This document shows positions 16,218 to 23,016 of a DNA stretch of 32,079 nt, one piece after another. Where the stretch lies: the NCBI GenBank assembly GCA_015655355.1, contig JAATFG010000011.1, positions 1 to 32,079 of the forward strand, in the 5' to 3' direction. Source of the DNA: Lysobacterales bacterium. GTDB lineage: Bacteria > Pseudomonadota > Gammaproteobacteria > Xanthomonadales > Xanthomonadaceae. How positions within the stretch are numbered: position 1 is the first letter of the stretch; each line of letters starts with the position of its first letter. The translations under genes and the position numbers were made by a program. Below the pieces are notes generated by a model. It had not been told where the DNA came from. It worked only from the letters and a program-made list of their open reading frames with translations, and did no database searches.

Positions 16218-16922
16218 TCACATCGAGGCGGAGAAGCGATAGCCGGAGCCGCGCACGGTCTGCACCATGTTCTCCACGCCGAACGGCTCGAGGGTCTTGC
16301 GCAGGCGGCGGATGTGCACGTCCACCGTGCGCTCCTCCACGTACACGCTGCCGCCCCAGACGTGGTCGAGCAGTTGCGTGCGGGTGTAGACGCGCTCGGG
16401 ATGGGTCATGAAGAAGTGCAGCAGGCGGTATTCGGTCGGGCCGATGGACACCGGCGCTTCGCTCACGAACACGCGGTGCGCGGCGCCGTCGATGCGCACG
16501 CTGCCGACCTGCACGCTGCCGTCCTCATCGTCCTCGCGCGAGCGGCGCATCACCGCGCGGATGCGGGCGAGCAGTTCGCGCGCGGAGAAAGGCTTGACCA
16601 CGTAATCATCGACGCCGGCCTCGAGCCCGCCGACGCGGTCGTTCTCTTCGCCGCGCGCGGTGAGCATGATGATCGGCACGTCGCGGGTGAGCGCGTCCTT
16701 GCGCCAGCGCCGCGCCAGTTCCAGGCCGCTGGTGCCGGGCAGCATCCAGTCGAGCAAAATCAGATCGGGCACGCGCTCGGCGATCGCGTTCTGCGCCTCG
16801 CGCGCGTCGCCGGCGTGGATCGGCTCGAATTCGCCCTTGCGCAGGGCGAAGGCAACCATGTCGCGGATGGCCGGTTCGTCGTCGACGATCAGGATGTTCT
16901 TCTGCACGGCGGGGACCGTCAT
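16218..16922 (-). CDS. phoB: Phosphate regulon response regulator PhoB
   Basis: The 234-residue OmpR-family regulator has a receiver domain with acidic D14/D15, phosphoacceptor D58 (LILLDWMLPG) and K110 (YVVKPFS). A winged helix carries the PhoB-like recognition segment RTVDVHIRRLRKTLEP and ends VRGSGYRFS. It is followed by phoR. The start at 16922 (MTVPAVQKNILIVDDEP) fits PhoB length; upstream in-frame Met codons lie in or near the Pho box. No strong Shine-Dalgarno is seen, and a Pho-box-driven transcript would have a leader of only about 10-15 nt. Confidence 0.93.
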   Translation of the reverse strand: MTVPAVQKNILIVDDEPAIRDMVAFALRKGEFEPIHAGDAREAQNAIAERVPDLILLDWMLPGTSGLELARRWRKDALTRDVPIIMLTARGEENDRVGGLEAGVDDYVVKPFSARELLARIRAVMRRSREDDEDGSVQVGSVRIDGAAHRVFVSEAPVSIGPTEYRLLHFFMTHPERVYTRTQLLDHVWGGSVYVEERTVDVHIRRLRKTLEPFGVENMVQTVRGSGYRFSASM

Positions 16923-16935
16923 CGGGAAAGGGTGG

Positions 16936-16974
16936 ATGACAGTAAACGACATTTTTGTGACGGACAGGTGACAT
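16936..16974 (-). promoter_or_regulatory. Pho box upstream of phoB
   Basis: On the minus strand three 7-mers lie at exact 11-bp steps: ATGTCAC (16974-16968), CCGTCAC (16963-16957) and ATGTCGT (16952-16946). They are followed by a perfect CTGTCAT (16942-16936). The PhoB consensus is CTGTCAT repeats with 4-bp spacers. The site ends 14 nt before the phoB ATG, implying autoregulation. TACTGT, overlapping the last repeat, may be the -10. Confidence 0.75.
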
Positions 16975-16997
16975 GCGGGCAACGATGTGCCCTGTTC

Positions 16998-18668
16998 CTA
17001 CTGCTTGCCGAGGTCCGGATCGTTGATGCCCTGGCTGCGCAGGTCCAGCACCTGCGGGGTGATGTCGGCGATGCGGGCATCGATGCGCGAGCGCGCGTAA
17101 TAATCGAGGTCATCGCGCTTCTTCAGGTTCTGCAACTGCACCAGCGCCAGTTCCGGGCGGCCGCTGAGGAAGGCGGTCTGGGCATAGGCCTCGCCGGCGC
17201 GGATCGGGTCGCCGGCCAGTTCGTTGGCGCGGGCATAGGCCTGCTGGAAGATCGGGTCGTCGGCGGATGTCGCCAGCAGTGGCCGCAGCACCGTCTGCGC
17301 GTGCTGGCCCGCGGCCTGGCTGCCCTGCTTGTTGAGCGCTTCGGCAAAGCCCAGGGCCACCGCGCGGTTGAGCGGATGCCGTTGCAGCAGGGCGGCGTAG
17401 CGCTGGTTGGCCGCATCGTGCTGCCCAGCGCTGGCCTCGGCGTCAGCCTCGGCCAGTTGCAGCCACAGGTCGTCCGGGTCGTTGCGCAGCAGGGCCTGCA
17501 GGTGTTGCTGCGCGGCGGCGGTGTCGCCGGCCGCGGTCCGGGCCAGGGCCAGGCCGTATTCCTGCGCATCGTCCAGTTGTCCGCCGTTGCCGCGGCGCAT
17601 CGCTTCGTATTCGTTGATCGCCTGCATCGGCGTGTTCGCGCTGAGCACGCGCAGGCGCTCGCGCGCCCATTCGAACTGTCCGGTTCCGCCGCTCGGCGGC
17701 GCGCTGGGCGGCAGCTTCAGGTTGGTCGGCAGCAGCGGGTTCTGCGCCGGCAGCGCGTTGCCGGCATAGTTCGGCGCGGCGGCGGGGATCTTCTCGGTGC
17801 GCTGGCCGCCGGGCGTGGTCACGGTGCCGGTGATCTCGCCGCGGCTGCGCTTGATCTGCTCGGCGCGGTCCTTGGCCTCGCCGATGCGCGCCAGGGTGAC
17901 CGGGTGGGTCTGCAGGTAATCGGGAATCTGCAGGCGCGGGTCGTTGCCGGTGTTGGTGCGCATCGCCTGCTGCAGCTTGACGAAGAAGTCGGCCATCGCG
18001 TCGACGTCGTAGCCGGCGCGGGCGAGGGTGTAGATGCCGACGCGGTCGGCCTCGGCTTCGTTGCTGCGGGTGTAGTTGATCTGCTTCTGCTGGATCAGGC
18101 CCATGCCGCTGGTGATCGCCGCCATCGTCGCATCGCCGCTGGAATTGCCGTGCGAGGCCTGCGCGGCGATGATCGCGGCGAGCATGCCGAGCAGGATCGG
18201 CACCTGGTCGTGTTGCGCCCGTACCGCCGCGCGCAGCACGTGCTGCTGGGTGACGTGGGCGAGTTCGTGCGACAGCACCGCCGCCACCTCGTCCTCGCGG
18301 TCGGCGGCGAGGACCAGTCCCGAGTTCACCGCGACGTAGCCGCCGAGCGTGGCGAAGGCGTTGATCTCGCGGTCGCGCAGCATGAAGAAGGTGAAGGGCT
18401 GCTTCGGGTCGTTGCTGGCGGCGCCCAGGCGCCTGCCCAGTTCCGACAGCCATTGGTCGATCAGCGGGTCGTCGAGCAGGTAGCCGTAGTTGCGCAGCTC
18501 TCGCTCCAGCATCGCGCCGTATTCGGCCTGCTTGGCCGGGGTCAGCAATTCGCCGGCCGCCGAACCCATGTCCGGCAACTGCGGGTCGGACACCTGCGCG
18601 CCGGCCATGCCGAGGGGCAGGGCCAGCAAGGCGGCGAGGAGTGCAACCACGAGCGGGGAACGGCGCAT
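16998..18668 (-). CDS. bepA: Periplasmic M48 metalloprotease BepA (YfgC) with TPR domain
   Basis: BepA is a periplasmic zinc protease and chaperone that helps LptD assembly and clears misfolded BAM substrates. The 556-residue product starts with a signal peptide (about 1-24, cleavage near MAGAQV). The zinc motif is H134-E-x2-H138 (SHELAHVTQQH) with third ligand E204 (NEAEADRVG). H255 in YLQTHPVTLARI matches the regulatory His switch of E. coli BepA. About residues 330-530 are helical TPR repeats. It is longer than E. coli BepA (487), through a Pro/Ala-rich linker near 300-320 and extra C-terminal sequence. It is upstream of phoB on the same strand, but the Pho box separates them. Confidence 0.92.
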   Translation of the reverse strand: MRRSPLVVALLAALLALPLGMAGAQVSDPQLPDMGSAAGELLTPAKQAEYGAMLERELRNYGYLLDDPLIDQWLSELGRRLGAASNDPKQPFTFFMLRDREINAFATLGGYVAVNSGLVLAADREDEVAAVLSHELAHVTQQHVLRAAVRAQHDQVPILLGMLAAIIAAQASHGNSSGDATMAAITSGMGLIQQKQINYTRSNEAEADRVGIYTLARAGYDVDAMADFFVKLQQAMRTNTGNDPRLQIPDYLQTHPVTLARIGEAKDRAEQIKRSRGEITGTVTTPGGQRTEKIPAAAPNYAGNALPAQNPLLPTNLKLPPSAPPSGGTGQFEWARERLRVLSANTPMQAINEYEAMRRGNGGQLDDAQEYGLALARTAAGDTAAAQQHLQALLRNDPDDLWLQLAEADAEASAGQHDAANQRYAALLQRHPLNRAVALGFAEALNKQGSQAAGQHAQTVLRPLLATSADDPIFQQAYARANELAGDPIRAGEAYAQTAFLSGRPELALVQLQNLKKRDDLDYYARSRIDARIADITPQVLDLRSQGINDPDLGKQ

Positions 18669-18715
18669 GAAATCCCAAGTGGAACGAAGCGGTGTTGCTG
18701 GCGCGCAGGATGCCG

Positions 18716-18743
18716 GTTCGCCGCGGCGAACGAGTGAACGAGT
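18716..18743. other. Palindrome and tandem repeat in the bepA-grx divergent gap
   Basis: GTTCGCCGCGGCGAAC (18716-18731) is a perfect 16-bp palindrome. It is overlapped by two tandem copies of GAACGAGT (18728-18743). The gap is 190 bp between divergent start codons, so an operator is possible. I match it to no known regulator. Confidence 0.3.
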
Positions 18744-18858
18744 GGTTAAGGGCCGGCCGGACAGGCGCCGGCGTGCCGCTCTGTTCCATCATGCACCGGT
18801 TTGATTCGGGCGAAGCGTGTCACCATATCCGCATCACGATTCCCTGCGGAGAGCCGAC

Positions 18859-19125
18859 ATGAGCGCGCCGAAAATCACCCTCTATTCCACCGCCGTGTGC
18901 CCGTACTGCAACGCGGCCAAGAACTTCCTCAAGTCCAAGGGCCAGACCTGGGACGAAGTCCGCGTCGATGTCGACCCGGCGATCCGCGAAAAGATGATCG
19001 CGATGACCGGCCGCACCAGCGTGCCGCAGATATTCATAGGCGAAACCCACGTCGGCGGCTACGACGACATGATGGCGCTGCACCGCGAAGGCAAGCTCGA
19101 ACCCTTGTTGGCGGACAACGCATGA
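18859..19125 (+). CDS. grxC: Glutaredoxin 3 (GrxC type)
   Basis: The 88-residue glutaredoxin has the dithiol active site C14-P-Y-C17, the glutathione-binding TSVPQIF with cis-Pro, and the C-terminal GGYDDMMALHREG. It reduces disulfides with glutathione in the cytoplasm. The start at 18859 has a strong GGAGAG Shine-Dalgarno at 18848-18853; an in-frame ATG 14 codons upstream would only add a tail. The stop overlaps the next ATG (ATGA, 19122-19125), coupling it to an AhpD-like protein. Confidence 0.94.
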   Translation: MSAPKITLYSTAVCPYCNAAKNFLKSKGQTWDEVRVDVDPAIREKMIAMTGRTSVPQIFIGETHVGGYDDMMALHREGKLEPLLADNA

Positions 19126-19535
19126 GCGCGCCGGTTTCCGGCGACGGCGACAACCGCGTCAAGGAATTCACCGAATTCCGCCAGCGCATGAACCAGCGCA
19201 TCCTCGCCGAACCCAATCAAGTGGTGCGGCGCTTCTTCGCGCTCGACACGCAGGCGTATCAGGCCGGCGCGCTCGATGAAAAGACCAAGGAACTGCTCGG
19301 CCTGGTCGCCTCGATGGTGCTGCGCTGCGACGATTGCATCAGCTACCACATCGCCCAGTGCAAGGACGTTGGCGTGAGCCGCGACGAGTTCTTCGAGACC
19401 TTCTCGGTCGGCCTCGTCGTCGGCGGTTCCATCGTCATTCCGCACCTGCGCCGCGCGGTCGACTTCCTCGACCAGCTTGAGCAGGCCGGTGACAGCGGGG
19501 CCGACGCGCAAAAACCGCTCGAACACGGGCATTGA
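19122..19535 (+). CDS. Carboxymuconolactone decarboxylase family (AhpD-like) protein
   Basis: The 137-residue protein is a single CMD/AhpD domain. It has the redox motif C69-D-D-C72-x3-H76 preceded by E57 at the usual distance, and the helix VGLVVGGSIVIPHLRRAVDFL. In AhpD this Cys pair supports alkylhydroperoxidase activity and needs a thiol reductant. It starts inside the glutaredoxin stop codon and is translated from the same mRNA, which makes GrxC a possible reductant. True carboxymuconolactone decarboxylases lack the CxxC, so a redox role is more likely. The substrate is unknown. Confidence 0.87.
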   Translation: MSAPVSGDGDNRVKEFTEFRQRMNQRILAEPNQVVRRFFALDTQAYQAGALDEKTKELLGLVASMVLRCDDCISYHIAQCKDVGVSRDEFFETFSVGLVVGGSIVIPHLRRAVDFLDQLEQAGDSGADAQKPLEHGH

Positions 19536-19549
19536 GCCGCGCCGCGGCT

Positions 19550-19578
19550 TGACTGCATCGCGTGCCAACGCGCACAAT
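19550..19578 (+). promoter_or_regulatory. Sigma-70-type promoter for mgtE leader
   Basis: TTGACT (19550-19555), a 17-nt spacer and CACAAT (19573-19578) form a good promoter 15 nt after the upstream stop. The predicted transcription start near 19585 gives a leader of about 150 nt before mgtE. Confidence 0.6.
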
Positions 19579-19584
19579 CCGCCC

Positions 19585-19605
19585 GCGCCGGGTCTGGCCC
19601 GGCGC
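19585..19605 (+). ncRNA. 5'-terminal hairpin of the mgtE leader
   Basis: GCGCCGGG pairs perfectly with CCCGGCGC around the loop TCTGG. By promoter spacing it would be the very 5' end of the transcript, where it could stabilise the mRNA. It is followed by CATTCCTTTC, too poor in consecutive T to be an obvious terminator. Confidence 0.45.
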
Positions 19606-19627
19606 ATTCCTTTCGGAGTTTCCCGAC

Positions 19628-19684
19628 ATGTCCAGCGACAGTTGCTCTAGAACCAGGTTGATGCCGGCGACGGCGACCGTCTGA
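19628..19684 (+). CDS. Candidate 18-codon leader peptide upstream of mgtE
   Basis: An ATG at 19628 follows a GGAG Shine-Dalgarno (about 19615-19618) at good spacing and encodes MSSDSCSRTRLMPATATV before TGA at 19682. It lies wholly within the mgtE leader. Its bases 19660-19666 (GATGCCG) are exactly complementary to 19705-19711 inside the downstream hairpin, so ribosome position on this ORF could choose between RNA folds. No homologue is known to me; translation is inferred. Confidence 0.4.
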   Translation: MSSDSCSRTRLMPATATV

Positions 19685-19693
19685 GGGCTGGAC

Positions 19694-19731
19694 GTTCGCC
19701 TGCGCGGCATCGGCCGCAAACACAGGCGAAC
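19694..19731 (+). promoter_or_regulatory. Start-occluding hairpin of the mgtE leader
   Basis: GTTCGCCTG (19694-19702) pairs perfectly with CAGGCGAAC (19723-19731), enclosing a second stem GCGGC-ATCG-GCCGC (19704-19717). The 3' arm holds the only purine-rich ribosome-binding candidate (AGGCGAA) and ends 4 nt before the mgtE ATG. Folding should block mgtE translation, and pairing of 19705-19711 with the leader ORF would open the inner stem. I do not recognise it as the M-box or another known magnesium riboswitch. Confidence 0.5.
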
Positions 19732-19735
19732 CACG

Positions 19736-21106
19736 ATGAACCTTGCAGATGACCTGCGGCTGCCGGAAGGCGTTGCCGCATTGCTCGCGCCGCTGGCCGA
19801 GCTGAACACCGCCGACGCGGTCGAATACCTCAACACGCTGGACCGCGAAGATGCCGTCGCGGCGATCGGTGCGTTGTCGTCCGCGCGCGCGGTCAAAATT
19901 CTCGAACAGCCGGAACTGCACCACGCCGGCGAGATCGTCGCGCTGCTTGCGCCCGAACGCGCCGCCGAACTGCTCGGGCTGATGGCAGACGACCGCGCCG
20001 CCGACCTTTTCCACGAACTGGACGAGACCGAGCGCGAACAACTGTTCGCGCGCCTGGGCGCCGAATCGCGGCAGGCGATCCGCAAGCTGATGCGCTATGC
20101 GCCGGCCACCGCGGGCGCGCTGATGACCACCGAATTCGTCGCCGTGCCGGCCGACTGGACGGTCGGGCAGACCCTGCAATACGTGCGCGACGTCGAGCGC
20201 AGCCGCGAGACGGTGTACGCGATCTACCTGCTTGACCCGCGCCAGCGCACGCTGCAGCAGGTGGTGACGATGCGCCGCCTGATCACCGGCGACATGGAGG
20301 CGCCGATCCTGAGCGTGGCCCAGGTCAATGCGCCGGTCACGGTCGAGCCGAATCTCGACCAGGAAGAAGTCGCGCGGCTGATCCGCCGCCACAACCTGCT
20401 GGCGATTCCGGTGGTTGACGTGCAACGCCGCGTGCTCGGCATCGTCACCGTCGACGACATCCTCGACACGCTGATCGCCGAATCCACCGAGGACGTGCAG
20501 AAGTTCGGCGGTGTCGCCGCGCTGGACAAGCCGTACATGCAGATCGGCTTCTTCGAGATGCTGCGCAAGCGCGCCGGCTGGCTGAGCGTGCTGTTCCTGA
20601 GCGAAATGCTCACGGCCAGCGCGATGCAGTATTTTTCCGACGAACTGGCCAAGGCGGTGGTGCTGACCTTGTTCATCCCGCTGGTGATGAGTTCCGGCGG
20701 CAATTCCGGCTCGCAGGCCACCTCCTTGCTGATCCGCGCGCTGGCGCTGCGCGAACTGCGCCTGCGCGACTGGTGGAGGGTGGCGCTGCGCGAATTGCCG
20801 ACCGGCGCGGCGCTGGGCGCGATCCTCGGCGTGCTCGCCATCGTGCGCATCGCGGTCTGGCAGCAGGCCGGGTTGTACGATTACGGCCTGCACTGGCCGA
20901 TGCTGGCGCTGACCATCGGCGCGGCGCTGGTCGGCATCGTCACCTTCGGTTCGCTGTCCGGTTCGATGCTGCCGTTCCTGTTGCAGCGGTTGGGCTTCGA
21001 TCCGGCCAGCGCATCGGCGCCGTTCGTGGCCACGCTGGTCGACGTGACCGGGCTGGTGATCTATTTCAGCATCGCCGCGCTGATCCTCGGCTGCACCCTG
21101 CTGTAG
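19736..21106 (+). CDS. mgtE: Magnesium transporter MgtE
   Basis: The 456-residue protein has the full MgtE layout. The N-terminal helical superhelix (about 1-130) contains repeated AAELLGLMADDRAADLF-like units. Tandem CBS domains (about 135-260, TPV-type LLAIPVVDVQRRVLGIVTVDD) sense cytoplasmic Mg2+. Five membrane helices (about 290-456) include the pore signature VMSSGGNSGSQATSLLIRAL and the Asp of TLVDVTGLVIYF that lines the Mg2+ site. It imports Mg2+ and closes when Mg2+ is high. The gene has its own promoter and a structured leader that may give a second layer of control. Start at 19736 is well supported by family alignment. Confidence 0.94.
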   Translation: MNLADDLRLPEGVAALLAPLAELNTADAVEYLNTLDREDAVAAIGALSSARAVKILEQPELHHAGEIVALLAPERAAELLGLMADDRAADLFHELDETEREQLFARLGAESRQAIRKLMRYAPATAGALMTTEFVAVPADWTVGQTLQYVRDVERSRETVYAIYLLDPRQRTLQQVVTMRRLITGDMEAPILSVAQVNAPVTVEPNLDQEEVARLIRRHNLLAIPVVDVQRRVLGIVTVDDILDTLIAESTEDVQKFGGVAALDKPYMQIGFFEMLRKRAGWLSVLFLSEMLTASAMQYFSDELAKAVVLTLFIPLVMSSGGNSGSQATSLLIRALALRELRLRDWWRVALRELPTGAALGAILGVLAIVRIAVWQQAGLYDYGLHWPMLALTIGAALVGIVTFGSLSGSMLPFLLQRLGFDPASASAPFVATLVDVTGLVIYFSIAALILGCTLL

Positions 21107-21223
21107 GCACGAAATCCGCGGAAAATGCGCGGTTTGCCGAGGTCGGTCGTGGCGCGGGCGGCGAAAACCGCTGGGCGGGGCAGGGCGCCTTGCGGCATAA
21201 TATGCGGCACTGAATCCATCCGG

Positions 21224-21251
21224 CGCGCGTGCTGGCAGGCACGCGCGTTTT
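21224..21251 (+). terminator. Terminator-like hairpin in the idh 5' region
   Basis: CGCGCGTGC (21224-21232) pairs perfectly with GCACGCGCG (21239-21247) and is followed by TTTT. It lies 118 nt after mgtE and ends 28 nt before the idh ATG. A possible -10 (TAATAT, about 21198-21203) sits upstream of it, so it may be an attenuator in the idh leader rather than only the mgtE terminator. The rest of the 173-nt gap shows nothing else clear. Confidence 0.5.
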
Positions 21252-21279
21252 CACGCTCCCCCAACTTGGAATCTCGAAT

Positions 21280-22287
21280 ATGACCCAGACGATTACGGTC
21301 ATCCGCGGCGACGGCATCGGCCCGGAGATCATGGACGCGACCTTGCTCGTGCTCGCAGCCCTGAACGTGGGCTTGAATTACGAGGAGGCCGACGCCGGTC
21401 TGGTGGCATTGGAGAAGCACGGCGACCTGCTGCCGCAGGCGACCCTGGACTCGATCAAGAAGAACAAGGTGGCGTTGAAGTCGCCGCTGACCACGCCGGT
21501 TGGCGGCGGTTTCAGTTCGATCAACGTGGCCCTGCGCCGCCATTTCGACCTGTACGCCAACGTGCGCCCGGCGACCTCGTTCCCGAACACCAAGTCGCGC
21601 TTCGCCAGCGGCGTGAATCTGATCACCGTGCGCGAAAACACCGAAGGCGCGTACCTGAGCGAAGGCCAGAGCCTTTCCGAAGACGGCGAAGTCGCGCTGT
21701 CCAGCGTGCGTGTGACCCGCAAGGGCAGCGAGCGCATCGTCCGCTACGCCTTCGAGCTGGCGGTGAAGACCGGCCGCAAGAAGGTCACCGCGGTGCACAA
21801 GGCCAACATCATCAAGTCGACCTCGGGCCTGTTCCTCAACGTCGCCCGCGAAGTGGCCAAGGAATACCCGGCCATCCAGTTCGAGGAAATGATCGTCGAC
21901 AACACCTGCATGCAGTTGGTGATGCGTCCGGAACAGTTCGACGTGATCGTCACCACCAACCTGTTCGGCGACATCCTGTCCGACCTGTGCGCCGGCCTGG
22001 TCGGCGGCCTCGGCCTGGCGCCGGGCGCGAACATCGGCGAGACCGGCGCGATCTTCGAGGCCGTGCATGGTTCGGCGCCGGACATCGCCGGCAAGGGCCT
22101 GGCCAATCCGTGCGCGCTGCTGCTCGCCGCCGCGCAGATGCTCGACCATGTCGGCCAGCCGGAAAACGCCACGCGCCTGCGCAACGCCATCGTCGCCACG
22201 CTGGAAGCCAAGGACAACCTGACTCCCGACCTCGGCGGCACCGGCAGCACCATGAGCTTCGCCAAGGCGATCGCTTCGCGGGTGTAA
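21280..22287 (+). CDS. NAD-dependent isocitrate dehydrogenase
   Basis: The 335-residue enzyme oxidatively decarboxylates isocitrate to 2-oxoglutarate in the TCA cycle. Substrate residues of the family are present: S80, N82, R86, R96, R118, Y125 and K174, with metal ligands D208, D231 and D235. S80/N82 in the phosphorylation loop mark isocitrate rather than 3-isopropylmalate as substrate. At the cofactor site D268-I269 (HGSAPDIAG) replace the Lys-Tyr of NADP enzymes such as E. coli Icd, pointing to NAD. Xanthomonas has a short NAD-IDH of this type. The start at 21280 (MTQTITVIRGDGIGPE) matches the family; an upstream in-frame ATG at 21229 would read through the hairpin. Confidence 0.92.
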   Translation: MTQTITVIRGDGIGPEIMDATLLVLAALNVGLNYEEADAGLVALEKHGDLLPQATLDSIKKNKVALKSPLTTPVGGGFSSINVALRRHFDLYANVRPATSFPNTKSRFASGVNLITVRENTEGAYLSEGQSLSEDGEVALSSVRVTRKGSERIVRYAFELAVKTGRKKVTAVHKANIIKSTSGLFLNVAREVAKEYPAIQFEEMIVDNTCMQLVMRPEQFDVIVTTNLFGDILSDLCAGLVGGLGLAPGANIGETGAIFEAVHGSAPDIAGKGLANPCALLLAAAQMLDHVGQPENATRLRNAIVATLEAKDNLTPDLGGTGSTMSFAKAIASRV

Positions 22288-22310
22288 GCGCGCAAAACCG
22301 TGCCGTCATC

Positions 22311-22337
22311 GAAAAGGCGCCGGATGGCGCCTTTTTC
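22311..22337 (+). terminator. Intrinsic terminator after isocitrate dehydrogenase
   Basis: GAAAAGGCGCC and GGCGCCTTTTTC form a strong stem with loop GGAT and a T5 run, 23 nt after the stop codon. Confidence 0.9.
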
Positions 22338-22374
22338 GTTAGAATGTGGCCATTGAACCGAATGCACCACGCAT

Positions 22375-22451
22375 CGGGGTATAGCGCAGTCTGGTAGCGC
22401 ATCTGCTTTGGGAGCAGAGGGTCGGGGGTTCGAATCCCTCTACCCCGACCA
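22375..22451 (+). tRNA. tRNA-Pro (anticodon TGG)
   Basis: Acceptor arms CGGGGTA/TACCCCG, anticodon loop TTTGGGA with TGG at positions 34-36, T-loop GGTTCGAATCC and encoded CCA. The 77-nt cloverleaf is complete. It is the first of four tRNA genes and is probably co-transcribed with tRNA-Arg 37 nt downstream. Confidence 0.96.
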
Positions 22452-22488
22452 CTTGGTTCAATTCCGCCAACCCGTGCCGGCGGTACAT

Positions 22489-22565
22489 GCGCCCATAGCT
22501 CAACCGGATAGAGCACCGGCCTTCTAAGCCGGCGGTTGCTGGTTCGAGTCCAGCTGGGCGCACCA
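22489..22565 (+). tRNA. tRNA-Arg (anticodon TCT)
   Basis: Acceptor arms GCGCCCA/TGGGCGC, anticodon stem CCGGC/GCCGG with loop CTTCTAA giving TCT, T-loop GGTTCGAGTCC and encoded CCA; 77 nt. Confidence 0.96.
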
Positions 22566-22592
22566 ACTATCGAACCTCATTGTCAACGAATT

Positions 22593-22607
22593 CCGCGCGC
22601 GGTTTTT
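22593..22607 (+). terminator. Weak terminator-like palindrome after tRNA-Arg
   Basis: The 10-bp palindrome CCGCGCGCGG is followed directly by TTTTT, 28 nt after the tRNA. The loop must come from the stem itself, so strength is doubtful. Confidence 0.3.
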
Positions 22608-22676
22608 CTCTTTACGATAGAGAATCGACGCAATCACTGCCATCGGCAGGATGCGTGCATTGCGCACGGAAAGGTG

Positions 22677-22705
22677 TGGACGCGGCACCGCAAGACCCGT
22701 AAAAT
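22677..22705 (+). promoter_or_regulatory. Candidate promoter for tRNA-His
   Basis: TGGACG (22677-22682), a 17-nt spacer and TAAAAT (22700-22705) lie 42 nt before the tRNA. It is consistent with separate transcription from tRNA-Pro/Arg. Confidence 0.5.
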
Positions 22706-22747
22706 GCGCAGCCCGCACCGGACAGGCGCGGGTTGCAGGTTCCCCGT

Positions 22748-22825
<78 letters not shown>

Positions 22826-22861
22826 TTCCCGCGGAATTCCACGGGAAATCCCGCAAAAAGT

Positions 22862-22890
22862 TTGCAAGATGTTTTTGCAGGCGCTACAAT
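22862..22890 (+). promoter_or_regulatory. Promoter for tRNA-Lys
   Basis: TTGCAA (22862-22867), a 17-nt spacer and TACAAT (22885-22890) place transcription start 1-2 nt before the mature tRNA at 22899. Confidence 0.65.
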
Positions 22891-22898
22891 TCATACAC

Positions 22899-22974
22899 GG
22901 GCCGTTAGCTCAGTTGGTAGAGCAGTTGACTCTTAATCAATAGGTCCACAGTTCGAATCTGTGACGGCCCACCA
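22899..22974 (+). tRNA. tRNA-Lys (anticodon CTT)
   Basis: Acceptor arms GGGCCGT/ACGGCCC, anticodon stem GTTGA/TCAAT with loop CTCTTAA giving CTT, T-loop AGTTCGAATCT and encoded CCA; 76 nt. An integrase remnant ends 15 nt past its 3' end, so this gene is the likely integration target. Confidence 0.96.
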
Positions 22975-22982
22975 AACAAATG

Positions 22983-23016
22983 AGGCGCTTAGGTTAAAAC
23001 CTGAGCGCCTTTTTTC
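22983..23016 (+). terminator. Intrinsic terminator after tRNA-Lys
   Basis: AGGCGCTTAGGTT (22983-22995) pairs with AACCTGAGCGCCT (22998-23010) with one T-G wobble, followed by a long T-run to 23016. It overlaps the last codons of the integrase remnant on the other strand, so its sequence may have come with the element. Confidence 0.9.

Noticed and set aside
16158-18737. 859-codon open frame on the plus strand
   Set aside because: Antisense to phoB and bepA, which have clear motifs; no domain in the shadow.
19585-19735. M-box (ykoK) magnesium riboswitch before mgtE
   Set aside because: The leader lacks the conserved M-box core sequences I know. It is better described as a leader ORF with competing hairpins.
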